This document shows positions 24,346 to 36,989 of a DNA stretch of 64,000 nt, piece by piece. The translations under genes and the position numbers were made by a program. Each line of letters opens with the position of its first letter. Position 1 is the stretch's first letter. Where the stretch lies: NCBI GenBank assembly GCA_947095535.1, contig OX352772.1, positions 47,387,445-47,451,444 of the forward strand, read 5' to 3'. This DNA is from Poecilobothrus nobilitatus. Taxonomy: Eukaryota > Arthropoda > Insecta > Diptera > Dolichopodidae. The notes below the pieces were generated by a model that saw nothing but the letters and a program-made list of their open reading frames with translations, did no database searches and was not told the origin of the DNA.

Positions 24346-26595
24346 AAACAAACTCACTGTACTCAATATCAAAGAATATAATAAGCAAATTGTTTTTTCG
24401 GATTACCTATAATAGGTATATGTACATAATAATTTTAATTTTAAAAATTTAAATTTTTCAACATATGAAAAGAAAAATTTGCATAATTAAGATAATATAA
24501 TGTACATATATATATTATATATATATATATATAAGCATGAGCATCTGTTGATAATTTTAACAAAACTAAATTTGAACGGTACACATTTGAAAATATCTAT
24601 AACATGTCTATAGACCATTAAATAAAGAGAAATTTCTTTTTAAGGCGCATTTATTGCGAATATTGCTAAAATAAACTATATATACAGATATGAAAAATAT
24701 TAAAAGAAGAAGAAAAATAAAAATGTATCTATAAAAACTGAAAATGCGATAAAAAAAAAAACACTTTCATATAGTTCAATTATATAGCATTTCACTTAAA
24801 AATTTCAACTTAAAATTAACAAATAATTACACCTTAAAGTGAAATTAACACAAAAATGTTCGCTCTTCTAATAGTGATTTTAAGATTAAAGGCGTTATGA
24901 ATATATATATATAGATATACATCAGGTATATTATACCTGAGATATCAAACTGAGTTATATTTTTTATTAGATTCGTTTTTTAGTGCTTGCATTAGAAAAA
25001 AAAAAAAATAATAATAAAATAATAAATAAAATTTAGATTATTAATAAAATGGTTCAGATCAGTCCAACCTCTATACTTATATAAAAGGTATTATGTTAAA
25101 AGTAAAATGTTATGATTATATATGAACGTCAATATTTGCGCCTAAAGGTGTTCATTTACAAACAACCAAAAGAACTATATGAATATTTTATATTATTTGA
25201 ATTTTTACAGACATTGTATATATATATATATATACATTGTTGTATTTTATTGATTTTACTTATATGTATATATATAAACTTAATAATAATTATAAATTTT
25301 GTAATTGTCAAAAAAAAAATAAAATAAAATTATATAGTTTGATAACTTTAAAATTTCAATATAATGGGTCTTTAAATAAAGTGATGGCATACTGTTATAA
25401 GGTGATTTATACCAAAATGTGTATATAAAATAAATGTAAATATTTTAAAAAAGTTTTAAAGAATCGCAATTTTCAAAATTGGTCAAATTAAAATAGTTGT
25501 GAATAGTAATCATCTAAAATGAAAAAAATGATTAGATTCCGACTCCTTTATTTAATTTAAGGTTCTGTCTTTGGTTATGACAATGTCGGTTAGCACATTA
25601 TTATAGACTTTTAACAGTTTACAAAAAAACCTCAAACAAAAAAAAAAAAAAAAACCTTCACAGAAAAATTATTAAGTGAACCTCGCACGAAAAATTTAAA
25701 TAAAATACAATATATATAAAGTTCAATGACATAAATATAATTTATAAATATAACGTAAACGGTTTAAATCTATACTTTTAGCTAATATTAGAACCGATTG
25801 CTATATAAATAACTTACATACATACAATCATTTAAATTTTTCGATATTTGATAAATAGTATCCGCTGCACAAGTACATTTTATTTTAAATAAATAAATTT
25901 TTAATTTTGAGAAAGCGAATTTTAACTAAAAATAACGATCATTTGACCGTAACATTTTAATAGGATATTAGATAGATGTAAAATGTACATATAGCGTTAT
26001 TCACGATTTTCACTCTTAAAAAGAAATTTAATAAACAAATTGCTAATTAAAGTTAATTATAATTATAAAATTTATTTATAATACATAATTACTAATAAAT
26101 TAAAGTATTTAAATAATAATATATGTATATATACATAAAATATTGTAAGAGCTCGTTAAAAAAACAAAAAAAAAACTTTTATATTTATAGTGTCCCAACT
26201 CTACACAACAGTAATAAAAGTAAATTGTATCAACAAATCAAAATATTCATATATTTCAAGTCTTAACAATTCAAAAAATATAATACATATTTACATATAC
26301 ATATATGTAAAAAAAAACAATGTTATATATAAATTAATTTAAATATATAAATGGAATTTAAATATTTTTAAATCTTATTCGTAACGCATGTTTATATCAG
26401 TTGTCAGCTACATTTCTAATTAAAATAAATTACTTTCATTTAAAAATTTTAACAATATATATATATATTGTAAATTATATATATATGTAGTGTAAATTAT
26501 ATAGTTCATTTAGTATTATGATCAAATATTTTCGTCGTGATTATGTTTGTACTTACAGTGATTGATAAAATAATGTACATTTTTACTTCATTTAA
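24346..26595. other. AT-rich spacer with TA microsatellites and one palindrome
   Basis: About 2.2 kb. (TA)n runs lie at about 24504-24533, 25217-25236 and 26456-26470. A 19-base near-palindrome at 24922-24940 pairs TCAGGTATA with TATACCTGA around one base. Frames at 25112-25428 are translated TA repeats. No gene. Confidence 0.5.
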
Positions 26596-26781
26596 GGGCC
26601 TCGATACCCTTTAGAGGGCAAGAGCGTATAAAATACGCTGTAAAAACCGAGGGAGTGTGGGCTCGAATCCCACACACGTCGTAAGAGTTATTCCCACTTA
26701 CGACATTTACAGCCACGCCTAAACCGGAAAGGCTGTGTAATTTCCTGTCCACATTTATGTATGTATTTATTTAAAAAAAAA
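26596..26781 (+). mobile_element. tRNA-derived SINE, family 1, copy B
   Basis: Shares GGGCCTCGAT, GCAAGAGCGTATAAAATACG and the entire body with copy A at 22019. The B box, GGCTCGAATCC, is close to consensus; the A-box region is altered (GATACCCTTTAGAGGGCAAG). The tail differs: TTTATGTATGTATTTATTTA then an A run. It is diverged but full length, with CGTAAG..CTTACG and AGCC..GGCT stems intact. Confidence 0.85.
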
Positions 26782-28457
26782 TAACGTCATTTATACCTAC
26801 CTACTTTATGTAAACAATAAAATTATAAGCTAACATTTAGATATGAATTTAGTAAATCATTTGTCAATATGTTTAGTGATTTGTTGTATAGTCAGAAGTC
26901 CGTTGACACCTGTCAATTAAATTGAATTTTCAATTTAAGCAAAACGTTGATTCTTTTAAAATCTTGTAACTAGATCAAAAAATGTAAACTACTTCAGCCT
27001 GCAATATTTAGTGTTGTTTATTCTAAGTTTCCTAGACAATGAGTTTGGATGAATAAGTCTAGTCTATTTAAGTGTTTCTTACTATGCAGCTGAATCACTT
27101 CATTTACAGAACAATTTTATAAATCATTTATGATTGTTGCGTTGCGGTACTAGGGTGCGTACCTAATTTCTTTAGTTTCGAACTACTCAATAAATTAAGT
27201 AATAAAATATAGATTTAAGATTAAATATTTTTCAAAATATTTACATTTTAATTTTCGCTAAAAGATAATTGATTTTAGTTACATTTGATATGAAACGGTT
27301 TCGTACTTATACTACATAATACCTTAAGTTTCAGGAAAAATGCTATAGTACTCATTTTAAATAACAATATTTGATCTAACCAAAAATTAAAGAAATTTAA
27401 TAAATATTATGTAGAGTTAAAAGAATAGATCAAATAATTGATTTTAAGTAACATATTCTTACTAATTATTAGGAATTCTCCTAGTATACTATTTATTAAA
27501 TAGTTTAAATAAAATTTGATCAGCTTGAAATAAGAACTTCCACTAAATTCCTTAATTTTACTTTTTTTGGGTTTGGCGGGTGTCTTTTACATAATCGTTT
27601 AGAAGATTAGGCGATTGACGTTTTCATGGTACAGACTATTCTTTAGTATAGTATAGACTATAATGTCTTCATTATTCTTCTTTTTGATTTTTCTGTTATA
27701 CGATCTTGGGTAGTATTCAATAGTATGGTTAGTATTTATCTAGTAGTATGGTTAGTATTCTGTTAGTCTTATATAACTGTATCTCAACAATATACTTTCA
27801 CGTCTCATTTAATAATAGTAATTTAATTTATTTTTGTCGGACAGTGTAAATTTCTATATTTCTATTTGTAAATATTGTAACAAATTCCCAACTAATGAGA
27901 AAAATTAAATTACAAATACAAAAGAAAGAAAAAAAAAAAAAAAACCAACAAACGTTATTATCTAACGGTGAAAATTGGAAAATTTTTATAATTTTCTTTT
28001 GAAAGTAAATTCATTGCATTAAACATTTATGTATACATATACTTACATGTTAACGCAGAAAAACAAAAACTAACAACAATCATAAAAATAGAAAAATATA
28101 AGTAAGTAGTAATTTTTATGTCCCATCTTGTCTAAGATAAATGTTGCCGGTTTCTTTTATTTTTTTTTTTTTTATTTTCGCTTAATTAAAGAAAGTATAG
28201 TTATAGTAATTGTCAAGTTTTAATTTTATTTCTTTTTCTATTTAATCAAAAAAAGAAAAAACCAAAAACAAACAAAAATAAAACAAATATGTTGGAAATT
28301 TTTTTTTTTAATTTTTCACCCATATGACAAATTTAAGATACATACATAGTTACATATTTTATTTTTAATTTTATTTTTCACAAATTGACATTTCTTTTGA
28401 GTTTTATATAAAATATTTGATATTGTGTAACAACATGATCATTGGAGGAAAAAAAAA
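26782..28457. other. AT-rich spacer
   Basis: About 1.7 kb. A minor tandem repeat, AGTATGGTTAGTATT, occurs at 27722 and 27745. No gene recognised. It ends in a purine run at the family A boundary. Confidence 0.5.
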
Positions 28458-29101
28458 ACAAGGTAGAATGTAAACCAACGGTTTTTAAAAGCGCACATTT
28501 CCAAAACTCAATACAAATTGTTTAGAAGTGTGGCTTACACAAAAATTTGAAAATTTCATGTAATAAGAAAAAACTTGAAAATAGGACATTTTTGAGATTT
28601 TGAGGGGCCGTAAGTCCGGAATCCTATATAACTAAGAAAAGCTGTTAACACACGTAAAAACATATTATTGAAGCTTTAATTTTCATGTCTTGCCGAAGAA
28701 AAGTTTTTACAGGTGCCTAAGTTACAGGTGTCTAAAAATAGCAAATTTTCAATTTTTGAGGCGTAATAACTCTTAAAGAGGGGGCGTTACCAAAAAATTT
28801 TCTGAGGAAACTTATACTAATTCTAAAAGTTCTTTCTTGTCTCAAAATTTCAGGTTCCTATCTAAAGGGGTGCCGGAGTTATGAAAAAAGAAATTTCATG
28901 CAAAATGTGGTTTTCACATAACGGTAAATTTAAATCGTAAATTACAAAATATTACATAATTTTGATATTGTTTTATATAGATAATAAAATTTTCGATCTT
29001 CTGGTGGTTTTAGATTGCAAAACTATTACGCAAAGCCTGAGATATATACATCTGAAAATGGAGCTTTTTTACAATTTTGATTCGTTAATCCTATGGAACG
29101 C
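28458..29101 (+). repeat. Family A repeat, copy 2 (5' part only)
   Basis: Starts ACAAGGTAGAATGTAAACCA like copies 1 and 3 and stays very close to them through the first module (TCTTCTGGTGGTTTTAGATT near 28997). Similarity then stops near 29080-29101, and the second module and 3' end are absent. It abuts an unrelated segment and then, 0.53 kb on, a full copy in the same orientation. Confidence 0.8.
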
Positions 29102-29633
29102 ACGAGGTGGGAGATGATAGTTCTACATTTACGATGTTCGTGCAACAAACAAATTTTCGTAGCACGTATTATGCCATTTCTTTTACTTTGGAATGTTTTC
29201 AAATGATGCATAAAAATTTGAATCTTGCCAAAATAAGTGCCCACTACTATAAGGTATATATAAAGTAGAATAAGTGCTACTGCTAGGCGGCGAAGACCAA
29301 GTGAAGAGAGCATTGAGATGACATTGAAATCATTTATTAGACGAACTACTCTGTTTTACACTTTATCAATAAATCTCAATATCGGATTGATGGCATCCAC
29401 CAGAGTATGTACATTGTACTCCATTTTTGATTTTCTATAACAATGTATCAAAAAAGAGTACAAAAATATTTTACAAAAAATGAAAAGCTTTACAAATTTT
29501 TCATTTGAAATACCGTCTGCAAAATTAAAAATTATAACAAAATAATAATAAATTATTACAATTAATTAAAATAAATTATAACAAATAAACAACGAAAAAA
29601 CGCATAAGTGTAATAATACAACTTAAAAAAAAA
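29102..29633. other. Unidentified segment between two family A copies
   Basis: Sequence from 29102 to about 29450 is GC-richer than its surroundings and belongs to no repeat seen elsewhere in the window. The minus frame 29026-29313 encodes 95 residues. The first 80 (LSSLGLRRLAVALILLYIYL, then RNGIIRATKICLL) come from this segment and the last 15 from family A. The SL-x-LRR-x-A-x-x-L-x-x-x-Y spacing loosely recalls a region after the RT domain of some LINEs, but I cannot support that assignment. The rest is A-rich spacer. Confidence 0.35.
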
Positions 29634-30931
29634 ACAAGGTGGAATGTAAACCAACGGTATTCAAAAGCGCATATTTCCAAAACTCTATACAAACTGTTTA
29701 GAATTGTGACTTGCACAAAAATTTGAAAATTTCATGTAATAAAAAAAAACGTGAAAATAGGACATTTTTGAAATTTTAAGGGGCCGTAAGTCCGGAATCC
29801 TATACAACTAAGAAGAGCACACGTAAAAATATATTATTGAACCTTTAACTTTCATGTCTTGCCGAAGAAACATTTTTGCAGGTGCCTAAGTTACAGGTGT
29901 CTATTTTCAATTTTTGAGGCGTAATAACTCTTAAAGAGGAGGTGCTAGCAAAAAAAGTGGAAACTTATACTAATTCTAAAAGTTCTTTCTTGTCTCAAAA
30001 TTTCAGGTTCCTATCTAAAGGGGTGCCGGAGTTATGAAAAAAGAAATTTCATGCAAAATGTGGTTTTCACATAACGGTAAATTTAAATCGTAAATTACAA
30101 AATATTACATAATTTTGGTATTGTTTTATATAGATAATAAAATTTTCGATCTTCTGCCGGTTTTAGATTGCAAAACTATTACGCAGAGCCCGAGATATAT
30201 ACATCTGAAAATGGGGCTTTTTCGTAATTTTGAAGAGCTGCAACTTTGGAACCCTTTACAATTAAAATAAACCTTTCACACACGTAAAAATATATTATTG
30301 TAGCTTTAATTTTTACATCTTGCAGAAGTAAAATGTGTGCAGGTTCCTAAGTTACAGGTGTTTAAAAATAGCAAATTTTCAATTTTTAAGCCCTAATAGT
30401 TCATAAACAGGGGGTGGTCCGAAAAAATTTTCTGAGCAAACTTATACTAATTCTAAAAGTTCTTTCTTGCCTCAAAATTTCAAGCTTGTATCTAGAAGCG
30501 TGCCGGAGTTATGAAAGTAGAAAAATCATGCAAAATTTGGTTTTCACATAACGGTAAATTTAAATACTAAATTTAAAAAAATTGTATAATTTTGATATTA
30601 ATTTACAAAGATAAAAGAAATACCTGTCGAATGACGTTTTCAGATTGAAAAAATCTTAAGCAGAACATAAGATATATGCATTTAAAAATAGGGCTTTTTC
30701 AAAGTTTGAGGGGGTGTAGCTCCGTAATGGGGGGGGCTACATGAAAAAGTTGTTCCACAAAATTATTTTTTTTATGAGACCTACCTATGGTTAAAATTTT
30801 TTTTCTCTATCTTTAACGGTGTAGAAGTTTTGTAAACAGACGGACGGACGGACGGACGGACGGACGGACGGACAGAGTGAAACTAATAAGCACATTTTTT
30901 CAAAAAATTTTTGGAAATGTGCTAAAAAGGG
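29634..30931 (+). repeat. Family A repeat, copy 3 (full length)
   Basis: Complete copy from ACAAGGTGGAATGTAAACCA to GTGCTAAAAAGGG, collinear with copy 1 at 509-1835, with scattered substitutions and short deletions. Both modules are present; the second starts about 30275 (TTCACACACGTAAAAATATA). It differs from copy 1 by an expanded GGAC tract near the 3' end. Close similarity among copies 1-3 suggests fairly recent spread compared with the copies at 10680, 34905 and 42660. Confidence 0.82.
30839..30874 (+). repeat. GGAC microsatellite inside family A
   Basis: About eight GGAC units in a row. Copy 1 has only GGACGGACAG at the equivalent place and the old copy has an imperfect tract at 12416-12472, so this position is a length-variable internal microsatellite of the family. 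Confidence 0.9.
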
Positions 30932-33835
30932 CAATAAAAAAGAAAAAAAATTTTTATAATTTTTGAAATTTTTAAAAAAGAAGATAAAAAAGAAATACCT
31001 AACAATAAATTTGATCTTAATTATTTCCTTTTGTTTTTAACTTCAAATAAATTAATAGTTTTATAATAAAGTGAATATTGTTTGTATTAAAAAGTTGATA
31101 ATTGTCAGTAGATGTAAGTAAGAAAAATTATTATTATAGATATAAGTAAGTATAATAATGGCTTAATTTAAAAAAAAAATAAAGAAATATTTTAAGTTTT
31201 ATTTATTATAGTTGATAAATGCGATTGGGCATTCTGAATTATAACAAAAGTCATAGATTATTCCTTCACATTTTGTTACTGAAAGTTGTAACTCATTATA
31301 ACAGTTTGATATTTGCTTGGAGCTGCTACAAATAACCATTAAGTTAACCTTGACTGAAATTTTTTTACTTTTGAAATTCTGTGTCCTTGATAGCATTTTA
31401 TATTAAACTGTGGTTTTCATTTGTAAAATAAAAAAATTTATTGTTTTTCTCGCCGGAGGGGAATGTTTATTTTGTAATATTATAGAATTTTTTAATAAAT
31501 GTTGACAAAATTTAAGAAAATAATGATAACAAATACAAAAATTTTTTTTTTTACACACTTTAAGAAAAGTTCTCCGATATGGAAATCGACCAAGGTAAAT
31601 TTAATAAAAATTTCTTTGAATGTTCTCGCGTAAGGTAATAAAGTTTTAAAGACCAAAATTTAAAAAAAATTTGAAAATAACCCTTCTTTTTGGAGGTGCA
31701 TCTAAAAATTTTAATCATTAAAAATTACTCGGCGAATTTCGAGACAACTTGTTTCACCTGAGGATACACTTAGTGTCAGTGTTTTACTTTCCACAAAATT
31801 AAAAAAAAAATATTGGGCGAAGTACTTTGTTTTTTTTTTACATACTATAAGAAAAATGGTTAAATATAGAAATCGACGGAGAGAAATATTATAAAAAATG
31901 ACTCGCAATAGGAGGGATTTCTCGAAAATCGGTATAAGCGATAAAGGAAGAAAAAGTAAGGTATTACACCACTTGATCGCAGTATTATTTTTTTTGTTTT
32001 TCAAATCAATTTTTAGGATTCTTATTTTTTACAGGTACATAAAGGAAAGACTTGATGAACTTGATACTTTTAAAAAAAGACGCCATTTTTTATTTTACAT
32101 GTTACTAATTTACTCATTATATAGCAAGGATAATATCAGAATAAAAAAAACAAAATAAGTATAAGCATAAGAAGTTTGTACTAAAATTTAGAACTGTATT
32201 TGAGATCTTTGCACTAAATAAAACCATTCAAAAGATAATTTTTTGAAAAATGAAACATGTTGATACTATAAGTATAAGTGTTATTTCACATGACAATAAC
32301 TTCACTAGGTATATGGAGAGTATTTTTTAATAACTGAATTTTTAGATACACCACCAAACTTCGGGCTGTTTTCAAATAAAATATTATTTAAAATTATTTA
32401 AATAAAATTGATTTGATTTGTTCATAACCTATAGATAGACGCCTATAGTTTTCTAGATTACAATATTTCAATAGAATTTTTATTTCTTTGTTATAATTTA
32501 GTTAAAAACTTATTGTTATTCCGACAGATTAACTTGAAGTAACCTTAACTCAAGTTTTTTTTTTATTTCAATATTTGAGAAGTGTACAATGACTTTTTGC
32601 ATTTGGCAGTTTTATTTATTTTTAAAATTTTTTTTTTCTAGTCTACTCTTAAAAAAACGTTTAATAGTTTAACTATACTTATAATTTTATTTTTGTGTGT
32701 TTTTTTTTTTAGCAAAAAAATCCATTGCCATTTTTTCTGTTTGTGTTTTTTTTAATTTTTGGCTTCCGTTCATTATATTTGTTTGTGTTCGTTCTCTTTT
32801 TCTTTTATTTTATTTTATTTTATTTATTCAATTTTAAATATATATTTTGTTACATTCTGATATTTTTATTTATTAAAAATTTCTACTTTTGATGACTTTA
32901 TCTATACTATATATATTTTTTAAATGATAATGATGTATTATTATTTATTTTTAGTACTTTTGTTTTGGTACAACACTACTGATACTTTTCTTTTGAAATA
33001 CTTGACCTGATTTCGCTTCCAAGAAAGCTGTCACGAATTTTTTTCGCCCAATTTTTTTTTTCCTTTACTCAAAAAATTCAAAAAAAAAAGTGAACATTAA
33101 TTCGACTATAGATTCTTTTGTATTGCTAAAAAATATTTTGATATCTTTTTATTTTGATGTCTTTCTTGAATTCTTTGCTATTTTTACTTTTTACTTATTA
33201 TGTTTTTTTAGTTTATTCTTTTACCAGTACGGTTATATAATATCAAATCCAATCATACAGGTTATGTTTAAAATCTTTTAAAGATCTAGAAAGTATATAC
33301 AATATTGATTTAATAATGTTGAAAATGTATCTATGAATAAATAAAGTAGATGATAAAGTGAAAGTTTTATTAAAATGTTTTTTTTACTTTACAATTTGAC
33401 ATAAGTAAGATGGACCAGATTTCATGTAAAGTGTTTTAATGATGATGACAATGATTATGAGTAGGAAGAATAATTTTGATCAATAATTTTTTGTTGTTTT
33501 CAGATCTTTTCAGTTTTAGCTTTCATTGAAAAATTTTCTCACAGATTTTTTTACAAATTACGTATACGGTATAGGTACTATTGATGATAATGAAATAGAG
33601 AAAAAATATAGATTCACTGTATGATTAATTATATGATCTTTAATACGAACTGTCAAAAAATTTAAATTTTTTTTTATACGTTCAGTTTTCACAAAACATT
33701 TATTTGCTGCTTAATTATTAGAACAATAGGCTGAAAAGCCTGTAGGGCAGAACAGATACGGTTTAGAAAAAAAGGAAAGGTATGTTAGAGAAAATGAAAG
33801 TACTATAATATGGATGGTGTATATAGGATATTCAG
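30932..33835. other. AT-rich spacer, no credible gene
   Basis: About 2.9 kb. Frames at 31711-32004 (minus) and 31898-32158 (plus) overlap on opposite strands, consist of K/F/I/L-rich strings and show no domain. A (TTTTA)n run lies at about 32803-32825. No RNA gene or TIR recognised. Confidence 0.5.
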
Positions 33836-34246
33836 CCAATGGTGTAGTGGTTAAGACATCGGCCTTTCATACGAAAGGTCTCGGTTTCAAACCCCGACTG
33901 GGTCATAAGATAAAAAAAATAATATAGATTTTTCTTATAATATATAATTAGTAGAATATAATTAAATTAAAAATAAGTATATATATGTCCTATAAATTAT
34001 AATTAATATCATATTGTAATATAATAAAATATAATAAAACATGTAATAAACCATAATTCTTGTATAAGATAATAGATGGCGTAGAAAAACAAAAAGAAAT
34101 GTCTTTCTTGTACAATAGCTACAGCCGAGTAATCAACGGCTTAATGATTAATGATTCATGAAACTGAAGCTTAGTCAAATATGAATAATAAATGACTTAG
34201 TGGATGCCCTATACTCCTCATAGGGAGTGGCAAGGAAAAAAAAAAT
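33836..34246 (+). mobile_element. tRNA-derived SINE, family 2, copy A
   Basis: The head resembles a tRNA: A box TGGTGTAGTGGTTA at about 33840, an anticodon-arm-like CCTTTCATACGAAAGG, and a T-arm with a degenerate B box, GGTTTCAAACC, flanked by TCGG..CCCGA. GGGTCATAAGATAA starts the body. An AT-rich middle is followed by GTATAAGATAATAGATGGCG, an AGCCG..CGGCT stem at about 34122-34141, CTGAAGCTTAGTCAAAT, a CCCTAT..ATAGGG stem and GGCAAGGAAAAAAAAA. Two of seven acceptor pairs are mismatched and a retroposon body follows, so this is a SINE and not a tRNA gene. A diverged copy lies at 58146-58470 and a head fragment at 45781-45846. Confidence 0.82.
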
Positions 34247-34904
34247 ATAGGGTAGTGGAAATATGTTGCAAAAATATTCTTTTTATTTAGAAATAATCTC
34301 AATAAATTTAACTCAATTACTACGTATTGAATTGCTCTTATTAGAAACAATTCAGTCCAGAGTTTTTGTTTGCTTTTTATTAGTTAAACCTATACTTTTA
34401 AACATCACATCTTATTTAACACTTCTTCATAAATCCACAGCTTAATTAACATTTTTGTTCGAACTAAAATTTTTACACTTTAGTTTAAACTAAAATAGAA
34501 ATTAAAATCATGTCACCATCTATAACAAGCACTTTACACACAAATTTTGTGCAGTGGATAATGATTACGTGGATATTTTTGTTAAATTTTAATAAAAATT
34601 ACGCCCTATTAATCTAGTACTTTAATTACGATATTACATACTCTTATTAATAACTATTCCGTTACAAAGAAATCATTTGAATCTTTGGAGGATCGTAAAA
34701 ACAAGTAATGAAAAAATCAAGGATCTTCAATAAAGAACATTTCTCATATTAAAAAATATTCGATAATAAGTTTTGGGTAAAGAGTGCGAAAGTACATAGG
34801 TATGTATATTGAAAAAAAAAATTTATAATAATTGTTAACAATAATAAAATATAATGTTGGTGCTTTAAAATTTTGTGTATTACTTATAAAGGATTTTCAG
34901 TTTT
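34247..34904. other. AT-rich spacer
   Basis: No recognised feature. The plus frame 34263-34445 (60 codons) has no motif. Confidence 0.5.
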
Positions 34905-35270
34905 TGATCCAGTTTCTGAAGCGGGGGAGGGGGGAACACAAAAATATTTGCTGAAATGATTTGCTGTACTTATTTTTTATGATCTGACTGCCTTCAAAAT
35001 TTCAACTTAAACCGCTTGGAAGATAGAAGGAGTGAAACATTTTGAAAAAATTGTGTTTCGCATAACAGTAAACTAAAATATGCACCGTTACTGAATATAA
35101 TATTTAGTTTATATATATATATTTGAAAAGTTTATAAAAGCAGCTAGATATCTAAAAAAGTTGTTTCACTAAATTAATTTTTTTGTGATGTTATACTAAA
35201 TATACTATCCGTACTTAAAATTTCATTGTTTCACAATTTTAAAGGGTGTAGAAGTTTTGAAGAAAAATCA
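34905..35270 (+). repeat. Family A repeat, old 3' fragment
   Basis: Collinear with the second module and 3' end of family A but heavily decayed. It keeps a GAAGCGGGGGAGGGGG equivalent of the CAGGGGGTGGTCC stretch, CAAAATTTCAA, TTTCGCATAACAGTAAA, AAAGTTGTTTCACTAAATTA and GGTGTAGAAGTTTTG. The GGAC tract is missing. Confidence 0.6.
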
Positions 35271-35577
35271 ACATTTTTTTTATTCATATTCCAGGAATTA
35301 TTAATCTAGGAATTAGTCCCTTTGTACTAAAAGTAATTGTGTAACTATATGGGATGGTACAGGGATTGGAAAATGTGTTGAAGTGGAAGTTGGGAGGTAA
35401 CTGAATGTTGAACGTGTTTAAATTAATTTTGAACAGTTTTGAGAACACATTTTTACAGTTCTAACAACAAACGATTTGTTATAACCAGTAGAGTATCACA
35501 TAAGTAGTTTCACATAATAGAAATGAGTAATTGTAGCACCTCTACTGGTACTTTGGAAATGTTTGAGAGAAGATAAG
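35271..35577. other. AT-rich spacer
   Basis: No recognised feature. Confidence 0.45.
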
Positions 35578-35605
35578 ATGATGAGTAAGCGTCATTACTC
35601 ATCAT
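35578..35605. repeat. Perfect 11 bp hairpin
   Basis: ATGATGAGTAA (35578-35588) pairs exactly with TTACTCATCAT (35595-35605) around the loop GCGTCA. Further ATCATC words follow, so it may derive from a local repeat. Confidence 0.75.
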
Positions 35606-35819
35606 AGTCATCATCTATAAGATATCTATGAAAAAGAGACGGATATAATTATAGTTAATAAGCTCAAAAAATCTAACATTAAAATTTTCGAAAAAATCAA
35701 AGAAAAAACGATGAGAGTTAATTTCTTTAAAACAAATATGCAAAATTCAAATTTTTGATCTATGAAAATCGTATATATAATATAAGTATTGTACATATGT
35801 AGAACGTTCGAACGTTAAA

Positions 35820-35946
35820 CTTTTTTTTTTTAAATGCATTTCCCCGCCAAATAAATGTGGACAGGAAATTACACAGCCTTTCCTGTTTAGGCGTGGCTGT
35901 AAATGTCATAAGGGGGAATAACTCTTACGAGGCCACCTAGGCCCCC
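35820..35946 (-). mobile_element. tRNA-derived SINE, family 1, copy C (head deleted)
   Basis: Read on the minus strand: GGGGGCCTAGGTGGCCTCGT runs directly into AAGAGTTATTCCCCCTTATG, the AGCC..GGCT body, CCTGTCCACATTTATTTGGC and GCATTTAAAAAAAAAAAA. The tRNA-like region between the first 20 bases and the body is missing, so the A and B boxes are lost and the copy could not be transcribed from its own promoter. The poly(A) tail confirms orientation and retroposed origin. Confidence 0.85.
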
Positions 35947-36989
35947 TATTTTTTGTTTTTATAATACCTATACCTATAATACAAAATCTATACTGAGCAT
36001 AATTTGATTTATTAACACATCAAATAAAGAATTGTGTTAAATTTATCATAAAGGTACATACATGCATAGGTTAGGTATACATATGTATTTATTTATATTA
36101 GGATTTAAAGAAAAAAAAACAGAATTTATACTTACATATATTTTTTTAAGAATGAAAATTTGTAAAATAAATAATAAGCGGCAAAAAAATTACAATAAGT
36201 CAAATTGAATAATCAAATTTTCGTGACTTTTATGTGCAAAAAACAAAAAAAAAAATGGAAAATTTTTAAAAAAATTTTTTTTTATTATAAAAATTACAAT
36301 AAAAACAAAAAAAAATTTATTATTAATTCACGAAATATGTACAGTATGTACAAATATTTTTATTTTTTATTATTTATTTTATTTATTTGTGTTTATATAT
36401 AAATTCATTATCAAAATATTGTTTTTTGTAATTTTATTTGAAGAAAATAAAATATATGTATAAAAGTTGACCTAAATTATTTATATTAGGTATATTATAT
36501 GCTATTAAAGTTTATCTTTTTAATATTCAAAAAAAAAAATTTATGAATAGGTACATAATATTACAATAATTTTAAGAATTTATATTATATGACTTTTAAA
36601 ATATACTTATCACAATGTAACCAAATTGTATAGACTTATTTATCTGCCTGTCTACATTATACTTTAGAAAATAATAATAATTATAATAAATTTTAATGAA
36701 GGTCAGAAATTATTAAAGTAGATTAAAAAAAAAAAAAATTTCATTGCCATTACAATTTAAAATTCCTTGATTTATTTATTTATATACATACATATTTATG
36801 TATATTTATTTCATTAAGACTCTTTTATGAAATTTATAAAATTATAAATCCCTCGATTTAAATTTAAGAAAAAATGTCTACACAGTCTTCTTTAATTTCG
36901 TAATGTCTTTTGTGATTTCAAAAAATTAAATTAAATCTTTTTTGTCTACCTTTAAAAAATTGTATATAGGCTTTTTCTTATAGATAGGT
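35947..36989. other. AT-rich spacer
   Basis: About 1 kb of A/T runs and short TA repeats; no gene recognised. Confidence 0.5.

Noticed and set aside
30839..30874. CRISPR-like or protein-coding repeat
   Set aside because: A simple GGAC microsatellite with no spacers, inside an interspersed repeat.
31711..32158. Overlapping frames of 97 and 86 codons on opposite strands
   Set aside because: Low-complexity F/L/K/I translation in AT-rich DNA, no motif, no splice or context support.
33838..33905. Possible functional tRNA gene (A box, anticodon-like arm, T-arm)
   Set aside because: The acceptor stem is mismatched, the anticodon loop has the wrong size, the B box is degenerate, and a SINE body with a poly(A) end follows.
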